A stretch of 64,000 nt of DNA, from NCBI GenBank assembly GCA_015680685.1, contig MNCI01000556.1:1189931-1253930 (forward strand). The letters run 5' to 3'. The DNA comes from Gnetum montanum. Lineage: Eukaryota; Streptophyta; Gnetopsida; Gnetales; Gnetaceae. The position numbers and the translations under genes are program-made. Shown piece by piece: positions 34,812 through 46,379 of this stretch; position 1 is the first letter of the stretch, and the number at the start of each line of letters is the position of its first letter. The notes beneath the pieces were generated by a model. The model saw only the letters and a list, made by a program, of their open reading frames with translations. It had not been told where the DNA came from and did no database searches.

Positions 34812-34829
34812 TTCCCAACAATGGCACCA
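34812..34829 (-). promoter_or_regulatory. primer-binding site, tRNA-Asp type
   Basis: On the minus strand TGGTGCCATTGTTGGGAA, one base from the site in element A. It lies one base from the LTR end. Confidence 0.85.
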
Positions 34830-34830
34830 A

Positions 34831-35601
34831 TGATTAGTAATGACTAGTTCCTATGAAAAACATCCAAATCACTATTGTTTACTAAAAAATCTGGTCAAAT
34901 TTGATAAAATTTAGCTCTTTAACTACACTAGGTCTAGGAAGTGAATCTAACAGACATGATTGTTGTCTTCTCAGTTTCACATGTGAAATGCAAGTGTATG
35001 ATTAAGAGTAACTAAGGCATATGATTTTTATCATTTTATATTTATGGTTTAAATTACCAAGTGCTAGGAAATAAAGTAATTAAATGTTTGATTAATATAA
35101 TAAATAACTAATATCTTAACTAATCATAACATAAGCAATCTATTTCCATTCACCATACACATCCTAAGCCATGTTGTAATGTTACTAGGTTTTCAAGTAT
35201 TAAGAACTACTAGGATTACCAAACGTTAATATATGCTTGAAATGGTCATACTTATGTGTATTAATTAATTAATTTGATGCATTAAAGTAAATTTCTCAAT
35301 TAATAAATTCATTAGGTAAAAATCAAGCTAATTCCAAATGCTACAAGGCTTATGAACAAAGCTTGTCTTTATTGCCAATCATACCGAGATGCTTAGGTAC
35401 ATCAATGTTTGAATAAAGATGTCTACACTTCTCACTCCTACTACATGCACTTAAAAAATATTCTAATTATCAAATGAACAAAATGTAATAGTTTCACTAA
35501 GATATTAATGAATTGATGCTATAAATGCAATTTGTGAGTGCATATTTATAGACAAAGATAGGCATAGAGTTGATAGGGTTATTTCAATGCATCAAACCAT
35601 G
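34831..35601 (-). repeat. 5' LTR of element B, truncated
   Basis: Pairs with 23647-24496: CACTAGGTCTAGGAAGTGAATCTAAC, TATTTATA at 35543-35550 (TATAAATA on minus), CAATGCATCAAACCATG. Similarity ends at 35601, about 65 bp short of the LTR start. The foreign sequence after it leads into the LTR of element D. Confidence 0.8.
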
Positions 35602-35652
35602 TAATAAAAGTATTACATATGGCGTTTGAGTTTACTAAAATGCTAAATCTTA

Positions 35653-36440
35653 CTAATATACTTCTTGTAACTGAAAATGTTGATTGCTAGAATGAGAAAA
35701 CTAAGGATCCTCGGTGTAAGTAGTTCCACAACCTCAAACCCCTAGGGCCTTCACAATAAAAATAAGATTTGAAGCACCCTAGCCAATTCGGCAGATCAAC
35801 CAAGAATTTAGGAGATGTAAAACATGGAAATACAAACTAATCTAAATAATGCACAAATAATAAATTTAATTCTATTAAACATAAAACTCAAAACTTAAAA
35901 ATTTATTAAGAATAGAATAAAGAATATGTTAGACAAATGTGTACAAAAAATGATGCCTAGATGAAAAGAAAAGGAAGGGTTCACTTATGGAAGGGTTCAA
36001 AGATTGTTAAAGCCAATGTGATATGCTCCATGATCTGGGTGCTAAGCTACTCTTGATGTTATCGAGCCTCCCTTCATTGTTGCAACTTTGGATATGCAAG
36101 TTGGGTCACTAGAGGCTATAATGCTTCCACATTGGGGTTCAAGAGAATGTAAGTATGGGAACTTGCAAGAGCTCTTGAGTGCTTAAAAATGCCCCAAGTG
36201 TGAAATTGTGAAAAATGGCTGAAATTTAGTGGGAATTTGCTTATCAAAAACTACTCCACTTTTTTCAAAAATGCTGAACCTATAATTGGTGTTGGAGTTT
36301 GACTTTCATAGGGTTTTTGGGCCATGAATGGGACTACAAATTGGCTATGATTAGGCTACAAATTGGTTGTGAAATAGTTGCAAATCGACTACAAAATGAT
36401 TGCAAATTTGATATAATTTTGCTACAAAATAGTTGCTCAA
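35653..36440 (-). repeat. 3' LTR of element D
   Basis: Matches 51419-52180 over nearly 800 bp: GATTGCTAGAAT, AATGCACAAATAATAAATTTAA, CTCTTGAGTGCTT, TTGGGCCATGAATGG. Borders are set where similarity stops, giving plus-strand TGTAAC at the left. Confidence 0.7.
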
Positions 36441-36549
36441 TGTGAGTGAGTGCTTGCATATGCCACTCCTCCACTAAATATAGTTCTACTATCCGAAACT
36501 CCTTACTCTAATTATTTTTGATGAAGTTAGTCAAGGCTACTTAGAGTGA

Positions 36550-37400
36550 TGACACCTACAATTCAAGAGGTAAAATGACTTCCAAATCATTAATAAGGCT
36601 ATAATGGATCATGCGGGTTTCCATGGGATAGGTTGTTCTATATGCCTATAATGCATGGACAAGCCACTCATGCCACTTCCACTTGCTCTTGTTGAGAATT
36701 TTCTTGAGCAAGTTGATGATGGCCTTGTTACTTGGTTCTACTTGTCCATTAGCTTGAGGGTAGTAAGGTGAAGAGAAAGAATGCTTACTGTCTAGGTTGT
36801 GATAGAATTGCTTCATTTCTTGGTTACTAAATTAAGGTCCATTGTTTGTAACTATGGTCATGGGTATGCCAAAATGAGTGATAATGTTATCTAAGATAAA
36901 CTTACAAACTTGTTTAGATGTGGTTTTCTTTAGGAAAATAGCCTCAACCCACTTGGTAAAGCATTCAATTGTCGTGATGATGAAGCTATTCTCTATGGTA
37001 TACTTGGGCATTATAGGTCCAATGATATCCAACCCCCATTGTTGAAATGGTCATGGTATTTGCGTTTTATGTAACTTAGTTGGTGATACATGTATTAGGT
37101 TGCTATATCATTGGCATGTGCCACATCGCTTAATGTTTTGCAAATAGTCACTTTCCATATGAGGCCAATAGTAGCTTAACTATCTAATCGTAGTGGCCAT
37201 GGTTCTAGGTCCTATATGTCCTTTAGAAACAACCTCATGAACCTCCTCTAGGACTATTCTAGCTTCAGGTTTACCTAAGTACTTTAGGAGTATGCCATCA
37301 TAGGATCATCAACATAATGTGTTATCACCTATGATGATATATTGCTTTGATTTCTTGTATATGACATTCTTATGAGAAGTAGTCATGCCTTGTGAGGATT
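36550..37400 (-). pseudogene. integrase of element D
   Basis: 37032-36832 is open: MDIIGPIMPKYTIENS, CFTKWVEAIFLKKTTSKQ and FGIPMTIVTNNGP (second catalytic Asp replaced by Asn). After a shift, YYPQANGQVEPSNKA near 36760 keeps the catalytic Glu. The zinc-binding part upstream is degenerate. Wording is typical of Tat-type integrases. Confidence 0.85.
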
Positions 37401-37707
37401 CATCATGCATAAGGTATAAATTAATATTGTCATACCATTACTTGGGAGGGGCAGCATGAACAATGGCCACAATGATATCCTTACTATTTTGTGTGATGGA
37501 AGTAGTGTAGTCCACAATTAAGATGGGCAACTTGCTATACACATCTAGCATCACACTAAGGGATAATGTTGATATTGCATCAACTATGGCATTTTCATAT
37601 CGAGGTATGTTTTGGATATCAAAATTTATGAATTATTGTAATAATTTCTTTCCTTGGTCATAGTAAGGGTATAAATACTTAACTTTGCATGCATAGATTT
37701 TGGTTAC

Positions 37708-38060
37708 TTAGTTAACTACAAGTTGTGAGTTACCTTTGATGGCTAGGCATATAATTCCCAGGTCATGAGCTACCATTATCCCTTTGATCAAACCCTCATA
37801 TTCCACTATGTTATTGATGCATGGGAATACAAAATGATAAGCAAAGGGTTGGATCTCACCAGATGGGAATGTTATGATGGTAGCAACACTAGCCTCATGG
37901 GTAGTTAAAGCTCTGTCAAGGTTCATGACTGCCTCATAACCCTCAAGTACTTGGCTATTCATGTTAATGTATTTATCAAGGAAGTCAAGGTTTATGGTTG
38001 CTTGATTATCAATAGGTGAAAATGTAATTTGTATAGCTATAGCTTGACCTTTTGTTGAGG
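37708..38060 (-). pseudogene. extra RNase H (plant Tat type) of element D
   Basis: Open frame at 37962-37708 with NNIVEYEGLIKGIMVAHDLG and IICLAIKGNSQLVV, the hallmark helix and strand of the second RNase H found in Tat elements (family wording EYEALI...GDSQLV; the Asp is Asn here). This is the main reason for placing element D in the Tat lineage. Confidence 0.85.
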
Positions 38061-38249
38061 ATTAAGAGACATAATGGAGGTAGAATTCTATGGTTATGGC
38101 TTTTCATCAAGCTATAAAACTACTTTCATATATGTTGGTTATTATGGCTCTAACTATTTTGTCCTTGCAAATTATGCTAACTTGAATTCTAAAGAGGTAG
38201 TCTCTCCATTTCTTCTAAGAGAAGACTAGTGCTAGAGAATTCTTATCCA

Positions 38250-39450
38250 CTTTAGTGTATCAGGTCTTGTGGGCTACTAATGCATGGCTATGGTAGTATA
38301 CAAGCATTTCTACTCCATCATCATGTTTTTGATAGAGTAGAGAGGCAATGGATGTATCAAAAATGATGAGATAAATGTAAAATGGTTTACCTTCTTATAG
38401 AGGGTCGACTATAGGTAGCCATGTTAATTCTTACTTAAGGTTTTCAAAGGCTTCTTGGCATTGAACCATCCACTCATGGTGAACTCCTTTCTTAAGAAAG
38501 TGGTGCATGGGCTATAACTTATCTATAGGCATAGCAATAAACCTACAAATAAACTATAGTCTACCTTTTAATCTCTAAAGCTCTTTAAGGTTGGTAGGTG
38601 CTACCAATTCTGATATGGTTTTATCCTTATTAGGATCTACACATATCTCTACCCTAGAGACTACAAAGCCAAGCATCTTACTAGTCTTGACACCAAAGAC
38701 ACACTTCTTAGGATTGAGCCTAAGCTCATATTTGAGGCATCATTTAAGAAAAAAATCCAGTTCATTGGCATGGTTATTGGATATTTTAGACTTCAAGGCT
38801 ATGTCATCTAGATAATCATTAAGAAAACCTAACATGTAATCACTAAAGATATAGGTCATGACTCTTTGGTATGTTGCTCCAGCATTCTTAAGGCTAAAGG
38901 GCATAATGGTATAACAAAAAGTACATCATGAGATCATAAAGGTTAGGCTAAGTTGGTGCTTTGGATTGATCATAATTTGGGTATATCCCAAGAGTCCATC
39001 CATAAAGGACAACAAGACATGTTAGGCTATAGTATCGATAACCTAATCAATACAAGGCAAAGGAAAGTCATCCTTAATGTTGGCTTTATTTAGGTCTCAA
39101 AAATAAATGTAAATATAGACACTCCCATTTTTCTTAGGGACTACCACTATGTTGGATACCAATTCTACATAATAGATAACCCTAATGAAACTTTCTTGGT
39201 AGAGCTTTGAGATTTCATCATGAACTACCAAGTCCAAATCAGGTGTAATCTTGCACACTTTTTACTTAACTGGTCTAATGCTAGGATCCAATATGATGTT
39301 GTGCTAGACTAGACATGGGTCTAGGCTTGGAATATCTTCATATGACTAGGAAAATTCCTTGATGTTATTTTGTAAGACATTAGTAATGTCTTGGACTTAT
39401 TGAGGCTCTAGTGTAGAACTTAATTTATGGGGTTTCTTCTTACCACTATG
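38250..39450 (-). pseudogene. reverse transcriptase of element D
   Basis: Minus-strand motifs in order: VVPKKNGSVYIY, DLNKANIKDDFPLPCID, LLSFMDGLLGYTQIMINP, MPFSLKNAGATYQ and YLDDIALKS near 38815-38790 with the catalytic YxDD intact, then LRLNPKKCVFGV. In-frame stops are several but few shifts occur, so this is the best kept RT in the window. Confidence 0.85.
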
Positions 39451-40380
39451 TGTTGTGATACGAACCTCAACTAAAGGGTCTTTAGTTATGTATCTTTCTT
39501 CTAAGTCAAGGATTTTTGCTAGGTTTTCAAGCCATTATTAAGATTTATCTATTGAGGTTATGTGATCTACAAGACTCTCAGGCTCAAAATCTAGGTAATC
39601 ATAGTTGATGCATCGTTTAGTATCACCATGAGGTCCATGTAGGTACAAAGGTAAACTAATTTGCTCCTAACTACTCATACTTTGATCCTACATATCAAAC
39701 AAAAGTAAATTAAGTTTCACCTAGGTAAAAGTGAATAAATAATGTTAATATGCCATAAAACATATGCAAATCTAATGTAGTTAAGGCCATCCAAGATCAT
39801 TAATGAGATGAGGTCAATTTAGAAAAGTACAATAGAGTTGAACAAAGGTTACATAAAGGTCAAACAAGAGGAAACATAAAGAGTAATGATACAACTAATA
39901 AATAGAGTTTATAATTTCATAAATTTAAGGCCTTAGTGGATCATGATGCTAGTTTATGATCTTGGTGGACTATGATGCTAGTTTAAGGACTTATCAAGCC
40001 ATGGTCATATGGTATCAAATGGTGGTAAGGGAAGGTCAAACCCCACTATTTGATATAATTTAAAGGCTGAAAAAAGACAAATAGAGCTATAATAAGACAA
40101 ATAAAGGACATATAGAGCTATATAGAGGCCAGACAAGGTCAACTATGTTCATGACACAACATAAGTCTAAAAAACAAGCTAAAACATTACATAATAAGTC
40201 AAAAATCAAGTAAAATAGGCCATATATGATAAAATTTAATTAATATAGGTAAAAAATGATGAAGTGTTTTTAGTTTTAGGCCTTAGTGAGCCATGTTTTA
40301 AGGCTACAAGGCTATTAGGTAAGATCAAACATTAATTAGGGTTATTTCTGGGCTATCTAGACCCAAAAATCAAGTGCCTT
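39450..40380. other. spacer start with minisatellite remnant
   Basis: No gene. 39925-40020 carries copies of a unit like GGCCTTAGTGGATCATGATGCTAGTTTA, the same minisatellite as at 46380-46975. 40062-40140 repeats GACAAATAGAGCTATA-like words. Confidence 0.5.
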
Positions 40381-43375
40381 GAGGCTTCCACACTAGGCTT
40401 AGGATGGAAACAAGGACCCTTAGTGTGGAGGCCATAGGAAAATATATTTTGGAATGTTTAGAGGTCCAAAATTGAATTCCCAAGAGCTTTCCAAGGTAGC
40501 AAAGGGTCAAACCCATCAAAATTGGGCTCCCTGTAGGTCTATAAGGGCCAAAAAGAAGGTTCTAAGGCCTTCCCCCTTTGTTTATATGTTGGATAGTGTG
40601 AAAAAGATGGGGATTAGCATGGGAAAGAAAAATAAAATAAAAAACAATATCAAACATGCTTCAACAAGTGGCTGGATCCAAGACCTAAACTTGTGCATCT
40701 CTCAGCTTCATTCCAAGGCAATTGAAGGCCATTTTAGATGTCAATAGGTGTTGAAATAACTTCCCCCATTCTTCCATGTTTATTATCATATCCTTAGAAT
40801 GGAAATATAAGGGGACACCTATTTGATGAATTTAGAGTGATTTTGGAGAATTTTAACCAGGTTTTTAGGCCCCTAGGGCTACAGACTTCGATTTTGCACG
40901 TTTTTGGCTGATTTGCAGCATGTTTGAAGGTTTTTTAAGGGTACTTAAGGTATTCACTAATGTTTCCATGCTATGGGATTAGCCCAACATGGAAGAATGG
41001 AGGGAATGAATTTTGGAGGTTGGGACAAAGTTAAACAACTAAAATCTTGAGGATGTGAGGTCCTAGGCTTCTTTGGCAAAGATCTTTCTTTTTTAAGAGT
41101 GTCATCTTACCTCAAAAAGTGGAAAATAAACTTTCCTCCCTTGTTTTCACATTAAGGATGTTACTCTATCATTGAAGAAGTAAGAATCCTAGATCTAGGC
41201 CAATTCAGATCACAATCGACCATGCATATTGCCTCTTGGAATTGTCAAGGTCAAGTGTTATGGCTCCATGTCAAAATTTGATAGTTTTGGGAATTTCTAA
41301 GTGGTGTTTTGTCTTTCCCACTTTCTTCCATGCTAGGGATAGAGAGCTCAACCTAGAAAATAAAGGGGAGTGGAACTTTGACTAATTTTTACCTCAATCA
41401 ACTTTGCATGTCAACCTCTGGGGTTACCAAGGTTGAGGAATGGGGTTTGGTGTTAAGTTTTAGCATATTTGAGTATCCCTAAGTGGTTTTTTGGCTTCCC
41501 CCTTTCTTCCATTCTAGGGTTAGAAAGATTAGCATGGAAAATAAGGGGGAGTTCAGTTTTGACCAATTTTGACCTCAATCGATTTTGTATGTCAACCTCC
41601 CAGGTTATCGAGGTTACAGACTATGGTTTAGAGCTAAACCTAGTTATTTTAGATGTGTTTTAAGTGGTTTTTGGACTTCCCCCATCTTTACATGTTAGGG
41701 CTTCTATTCTCAGTGTGGAGAAATGGGAGGAAATATTTTTGATGCTTTATTATCAATTTTGATCATGCATGCAGGTTCCTAAGGTTGCTGGCAATGATGG
41801 TCAATGCTTGGTGTCAAAATTTGACTATCTTGAAGATTGATGAGTGGTTTTTTATATTTTTCCCCTTTTTCCATGCTAGGGTTTTCATGCTTAATATGGA
41901 AAAATGGGGGAAAATATTTTTTGTTGATTTTCACCATGCATGCAGATTTTCAGGGTTGCTAGTGATTACTATTGCTACTTGATGTCAAACATTCATTGTT
42001 TCAAGGTTGACAAGGCATTTTATAAAATTCCCCCCCATTTCGCATGCTATGGCTTCTAGGCTTAGCATGAAAAAAATAAGGGAAAATCTTTTTGATCATT
42101 TTTATCATTTTTGGACATGCATGTAGGCTTCCTAAGTTGCCAACATTGGCTACGTAACATCTAATGTCAAAATTTGGTTATATCAAAGGTCATAAGATAA
42201 TTTTTGAACTTCCCCTAATTTTTCCATATTGGTACTTCTATGATTAGAATAGAAAATTAGGGGTAATTATTTTTGATTACTTTTGGCTACTCTTAGGCAT
42301 GCATACAGGCTTATTAGGTTTCCGCTGATGATGACAACTACTTGATGTTAAGATTTCGTTATTTCAAGATTCATAAATAATTTTTTGAACTTTCCCCATT
42401 TTTCCATGTTGGAGCTTCCATGCTCAACATGGAAAATTTGGGAAAAATATTTTTGGTCATTTTTTATCACTTTTGATCATGCATGCATGCCTCTAACGTT
42501 GCTAATGTTGTCTACTATCATCTGACACTAAAATTTGACTATTTCATGGGTCATAAGGTATGTTTTGAACTTCCCCTCCTTTTTCCACACTAGAGCTTCC
42601 ATGCTTAGTATGGAAAATTGGGGGGAAAGTTTTTTTGATCATTTTTAATTAATTTGGTCATGCATGAGTGCTCATAGGGTTGCCAACATTAGTCATCAGT
42701 GCATAAGGTTAAGATTTGGTTGTTTTGGGCATTATGAGGGTATTTTGAGGCTTCCTCCCATTTTTCCATAGTAGGGATGTAAGGCTTAGCATGAAAGAGG
42801 TCTCTTGAGTTAAGAAAGTCAGATCTAGGCTAGATTTGTAGCTAATCAACCATGCACGTCAACCTCGAGGGTTGCCAGTGTTGATGGTTAATGTTAGGTG
42901 TCAAGATTTGATAGTTTGGAGGCTTCCAAGTACCTCATGGAACTTCCCACATTTCTTCCATGCTAGGAATGATTGCCCTAGTGTGATTATGAGGAGGATG
43001 GTAGATTTTTATGATTTTTGACTCATTTTGAGGCTTCTAGAAACTCCAAAGGTTTTCAACAATGTCTATGGATCACCATATATCAACAAATGGTCATTAA
43101 GTCATCAACTTATGTAATTTTTAGCTTCACCTAATTTATCCATGTTGAGGTTGAAAGGATCAGCATTGAAGAAGTCTCCCCTAGCATGGAAAACACCATA
43201 TCCTAGGTTTCAACTAGTTTTGGCTAGTTTCAACTAGGTTTGGTGAGGTTTTGAGCCTGCCAGAGATACTTGTAAGGGTTCTGGATCAGGTGTGGTCCAC
43301 TTTAGAGTCAAACTTGTACTAGATGGGTGTTGGGAGGTAAGATTAATTGTCAACACCCTTCTTCAATGCTAGGAG
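40380..43375. repeat. tandem array, about 181-bp monomer with hairpin
   Basis: The anchor TTCCAtgct recurs at 40386, 40582, 40772, 40964, 41145, 41326, 41507, 41688, 41869, 42039, 42222, 42402, 42583, 42764, 42956, about 43138 and 43362. Nine of the spacings are 180-182 bp. Each monomer has a left arm like CCCCCATTTTTCCATGCTA, a short loop with CTTCCATGC, and a complementary right arm like TAGCATGGAAAAATGGGGG. Monomers are strongly diverged, so the array is old. Short open frames inside it are chance. Confidence 0.85.
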
Positions 43376-43996
43376 CTACTGCCCTATCATGGAAATCCAT
43401 GATGCTTAGCCATGTTAATGTTTTACCTAAATTTGAAAAGTTGGTGTTGAGAAAGGTAAGTCTAGGTTGCTAAAAATAGAAAGATATTTGTAAGTCTAAC
43501 AAATCTATAAAATGATAAACATGTGTCCTTGCTAGGCATGGTATTCCTAGTGTGGCTACATGGTAAGGTTGTCATAATGTCTTTAGTGTTGAAATTAGTA
43601 ACAATTGCAGCATTGAAGTAAGTTTGATCAAAAGGGAAGGCACAGTGTGGGGCCCACAATTCAAAAATTTAAAATTTTTAAAAGTGAGTTATTTCCCCCA
43701 TAAAATCAACATGAACTAAACATTTCCCTCTTTTATTTTAGTGCACTTATAGTCATGATGCACTAAATTAGTGGCTAGGGTTTTGTTTAGGTTTAGGTCG
43801 GTTTTAAAGACAAAATTTGCAAATTTTGATCATAATTGCCATTCTTCAGCAACAACGCATTGGAGGAGAGCTCTAGTAGAGGTTATTATAGTATCTACAA
43901 CCAATATTTAGCATGGAAGCCTCCTATCTTCCCTATAACTAGCTTAGAACTCTCATGCCTTTTAAATTTTTTTCTTCTCTCTATGTTGAGTCTACC
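43376..43996. other. upstream region of the gene-like structure
   Basis: No coding support. The end of the array fades here. GGCTAGGGTTTTG and a short AT-rich leader precede the candidate ATG at 43997. Confidence 0.3.
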
Positions 43997-46159
43997 ATGG
44001 TGCCCAAATAGAGAGGAGGAAAAAGTAAAAAATCCCACAATTCAGAGGATGGATGAGCATTCAAGGAAGTTTTTAAAGGTTCCTAGGCCTATCTCCATCT
44101 AGGCTCCATCTATAATTGCTCCAAGGTAGGCAATTCTACCTATTTTTTCCTTTGTGTTCATGGTTTTTTTTCTAGTTTTTTACCTTCTAAGTGTTAGGGC
44201 CATTTGTTCAGATCTACTTTGATAGGGGGATTAAGTCAGAATTTTAACAAAATCCCACATCCTATTTTGGCTACTTACATGTAGATCTATGGTTTTTTTT
44301 TATTGATTTAGCTTTTGCAGGTTTGATTTTCAAAATAGGCCTTGTTGTTGTGTGCTTTTTTTCTCAAAAACTTGGGGTATAGCTATTTTTTCAGATCTAG
44401 ACATTATGATTTGTAAAAATTAAGTTTTAACAAAATATTACCCCATTATTTTGATGTGAATTTAAATGGAGTATGAGAATTTTGGCTATTTCAGTGGTTT
44501 TAATGGCTATATAAAGTTTAGGATTTGGGATCTTCAAAGTCTTGTTATGAAAAATCAAGCCAAATTATGTATTTTTTCTCACTAAAATAGATACATATTT
44601 GTGAAATCAAAGGTTATGGGTTTATAGTCCCTTTTTTAAGCTTCGTGATGGTTGTCTTCTTGCTTAAATTTTCTTTAAAATGAGGGAGTTATGACTATTT
44701 TCCTTAATATTGCATAGTTAGGCTATTTGTGTCACTTTCGTAATTTCATGTATATTTGTAAGATTTTCATAAGAAAACAACCATGGATTTTGATATTTTC
44801 TAGTCATGGATGGATAGAATTTTACTTCAGCTTTCCAATGAAGGTGGAATCACAATAAGTGAGTTAAACATGAATTTTTAATGATTTTTTTGCTAAGGTT
44901 TTGCAGATCATGGCAAAACTCACTATTGTAGTACATTGCCAAAAATAGAAGTGGTCAATTAATCTTTTCTTCTTTTTACTTTTTCTAGTACAACAAAAGC
45001 TTTTTCTATTTTACATAAGTTTTTTTATGGCTTCATGGCTTTTTCTAAGCTTATCATGCTTTTTCTAAATTTGCGCATCTTTTAAATATTTTTTCCAAAT
45101 TTATGCATGCTTTGCATAATTTTATATGCATTTTCTAAACTTATGCTTGCTTTCTTCTAGATTTATGCATAATTTAGATGCCTTTTCCTTGATTTATGCA
45201 TAATTTACACTAAGATATAGTTTTTGCATAATTTTTTTGGTTATAATGGCTATAAAATATGGTATTAATTTTTTTACGTAATTTCAAGCTAATTTAGATA
45301 AACACCTAAGAGCTTTCTATAGAATATAATTTCACCTTTGGCTTAGGGATTTTTCTCTAAATTTGTAAAGAAATTCCAATTGGTCATAATGCAAGGTTAT
45401 GTAAGGTTGTGATGAAATTACTTAGGCTAATTTAGGAAAACAACTTAGAGCTCTTTATAGAGACTAATTTCACCTACAACTATATGTTCTATTTAAATAT
45501 GCTAAGTAAATCTAATAGGCCATAATGCTTTTTCTTTGAATGTTTGTAATAGTGCCTTTTATGAAATTTCTTAAGCTTATTTAGATAAACATCTTCGAAC
45601 TTTTTACATAGGCTAATTTCACCTTTGACTAGCTATTTTTTTAACCTATTAAGAAATTCTAATTGGTCACAATGTTTTTGCTTTAAGAAGTTGTAATAAC
45701 ACTTTTTGTAAAATTCCTTAAGCCTATATGGATAAACACCTTAAAGCTTTTTATAGAGGCTAATTTCACCTTTGACTAGGATGTTTTTCTAACCTATTAA
45801 GAAATTCTAATTGGTCATAATGTTTTTGGTTTGAAAGGTTGTAATAATGATTTTTTATAAAATTCCTTAAGCCAATTTAGATAAACACCTTAGAGCTTTG
45901 TACAAAGGCTAATTTCACCTCCAACTAGAATGTCTTCCAAATTTGTTAAAAAAATCTAATTGGTCATAATGTTTTCTTTAGTTATGATTTTGGCTATGGT
46001 TTACTAATTGGCCATATGTTGTTGCATTTTAGGCCTCAGGAGACATTGGTAGCCCTAGCAGTGAAGGTGGGAATGACCCAACACCTCTTCCTCTGGATGC
46101 TACTTAGCTACCTCCTTTAGTTTAGCTTGTTGGCTATTTGTTTTTTCCTCTATGTTGAT
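43997..46159 (+). pseudogene. two-exon gene-like structure, unknown product
   Basis: Candidate exon 1 is 43997-44125: ATG in the context CTACCATGG, then a basic Gly/Lys/Ser N-terminus (RGGKSKKSHNSEDG) with three in-frame stops. It ends CCAAG/GTAGGC. A T-rich stretch of 1907 bp, like a plant intron, runs to TTGCATTTTAG (46022-46032). Exon 2 opens in phase 0 with ASGDIGSPSSEGGNDPTPLP, a Ser/Gly/Pro-rich disordered segment, and continues to about 46159. I do not recognise the protein. It lies antisense to element D between protease and RT. It may be an antisense ORF of the element, a captured gene piece, or a chance arrangement. Confidence 0.4.
45250..45980. repeat. tandem repeat, about 147-bp unit, five copies
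   Basis: TAATTTCACCT recurs at 45327, 45465, 45614, 45761 and 45910 (spacing 138, 149, 147, 149). Units also share TTTAGATAAACACCTTA, AGAAATTCTAATTGGTCA and TAATGTTTTT. It lies within the candidate intron. Confidence 0.85.
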
Positions 46160-46379
46160 GGCTATGGTTAGCAAAAACTATGTTATTGATGGTTGTTCTT
46201 TAACATCATTGCTACACATTATGGTTATGGCTATGTATGTTATGGACATTTAATTTTAAATTTGAGTTTTTGGTATTATTTCTTGGCTATATGTATCTCT
46301 ATTGTAAATGTTGAAAATGGCTATGTTGATGTTTTTTGTTTATAGAATCAAATGGCTAATCGATGAGATAGTAGGCTAA
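46160..46379. other. short spacer
   Basis: Rich in TATGGCTATG and TTATGGTTATGGC words. No gene. Confidence 0.3.

Larger units (their letters stand above)
23647..35601 (-). mobile_element. Athila-like element B, full gene order
   Basis: Read on the minus strand: 5' LTR (35601-34831, start missing), primer site (34829-34812), gag (34682 to about 32200), protease, RT, RNase H, integrase (to about 28850), a spacer with an internal G-rich tract, ORF3 (26448 to about 24600), polypurine-like tract (24510-24497) and 3' LTR (24496-23647). This gives the reference plan that elements 1 and A lack in pol. It matches the right-hand element C domain by domain. Length is about 12 kb, usual for Athila-type elements. 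Confidence 0.85.

Noticed and set aside
40454-41982. Several open frames of 60-100 codons in the 181-bp array
   Set aside because: They occur at different phases of the repeat, have no shared product and no family motif.
40380-43375. CRISPR array
   Set aside because: The repeats are long, diverged and contiguous without unique spacers, and the context is a plant retrotransposon.
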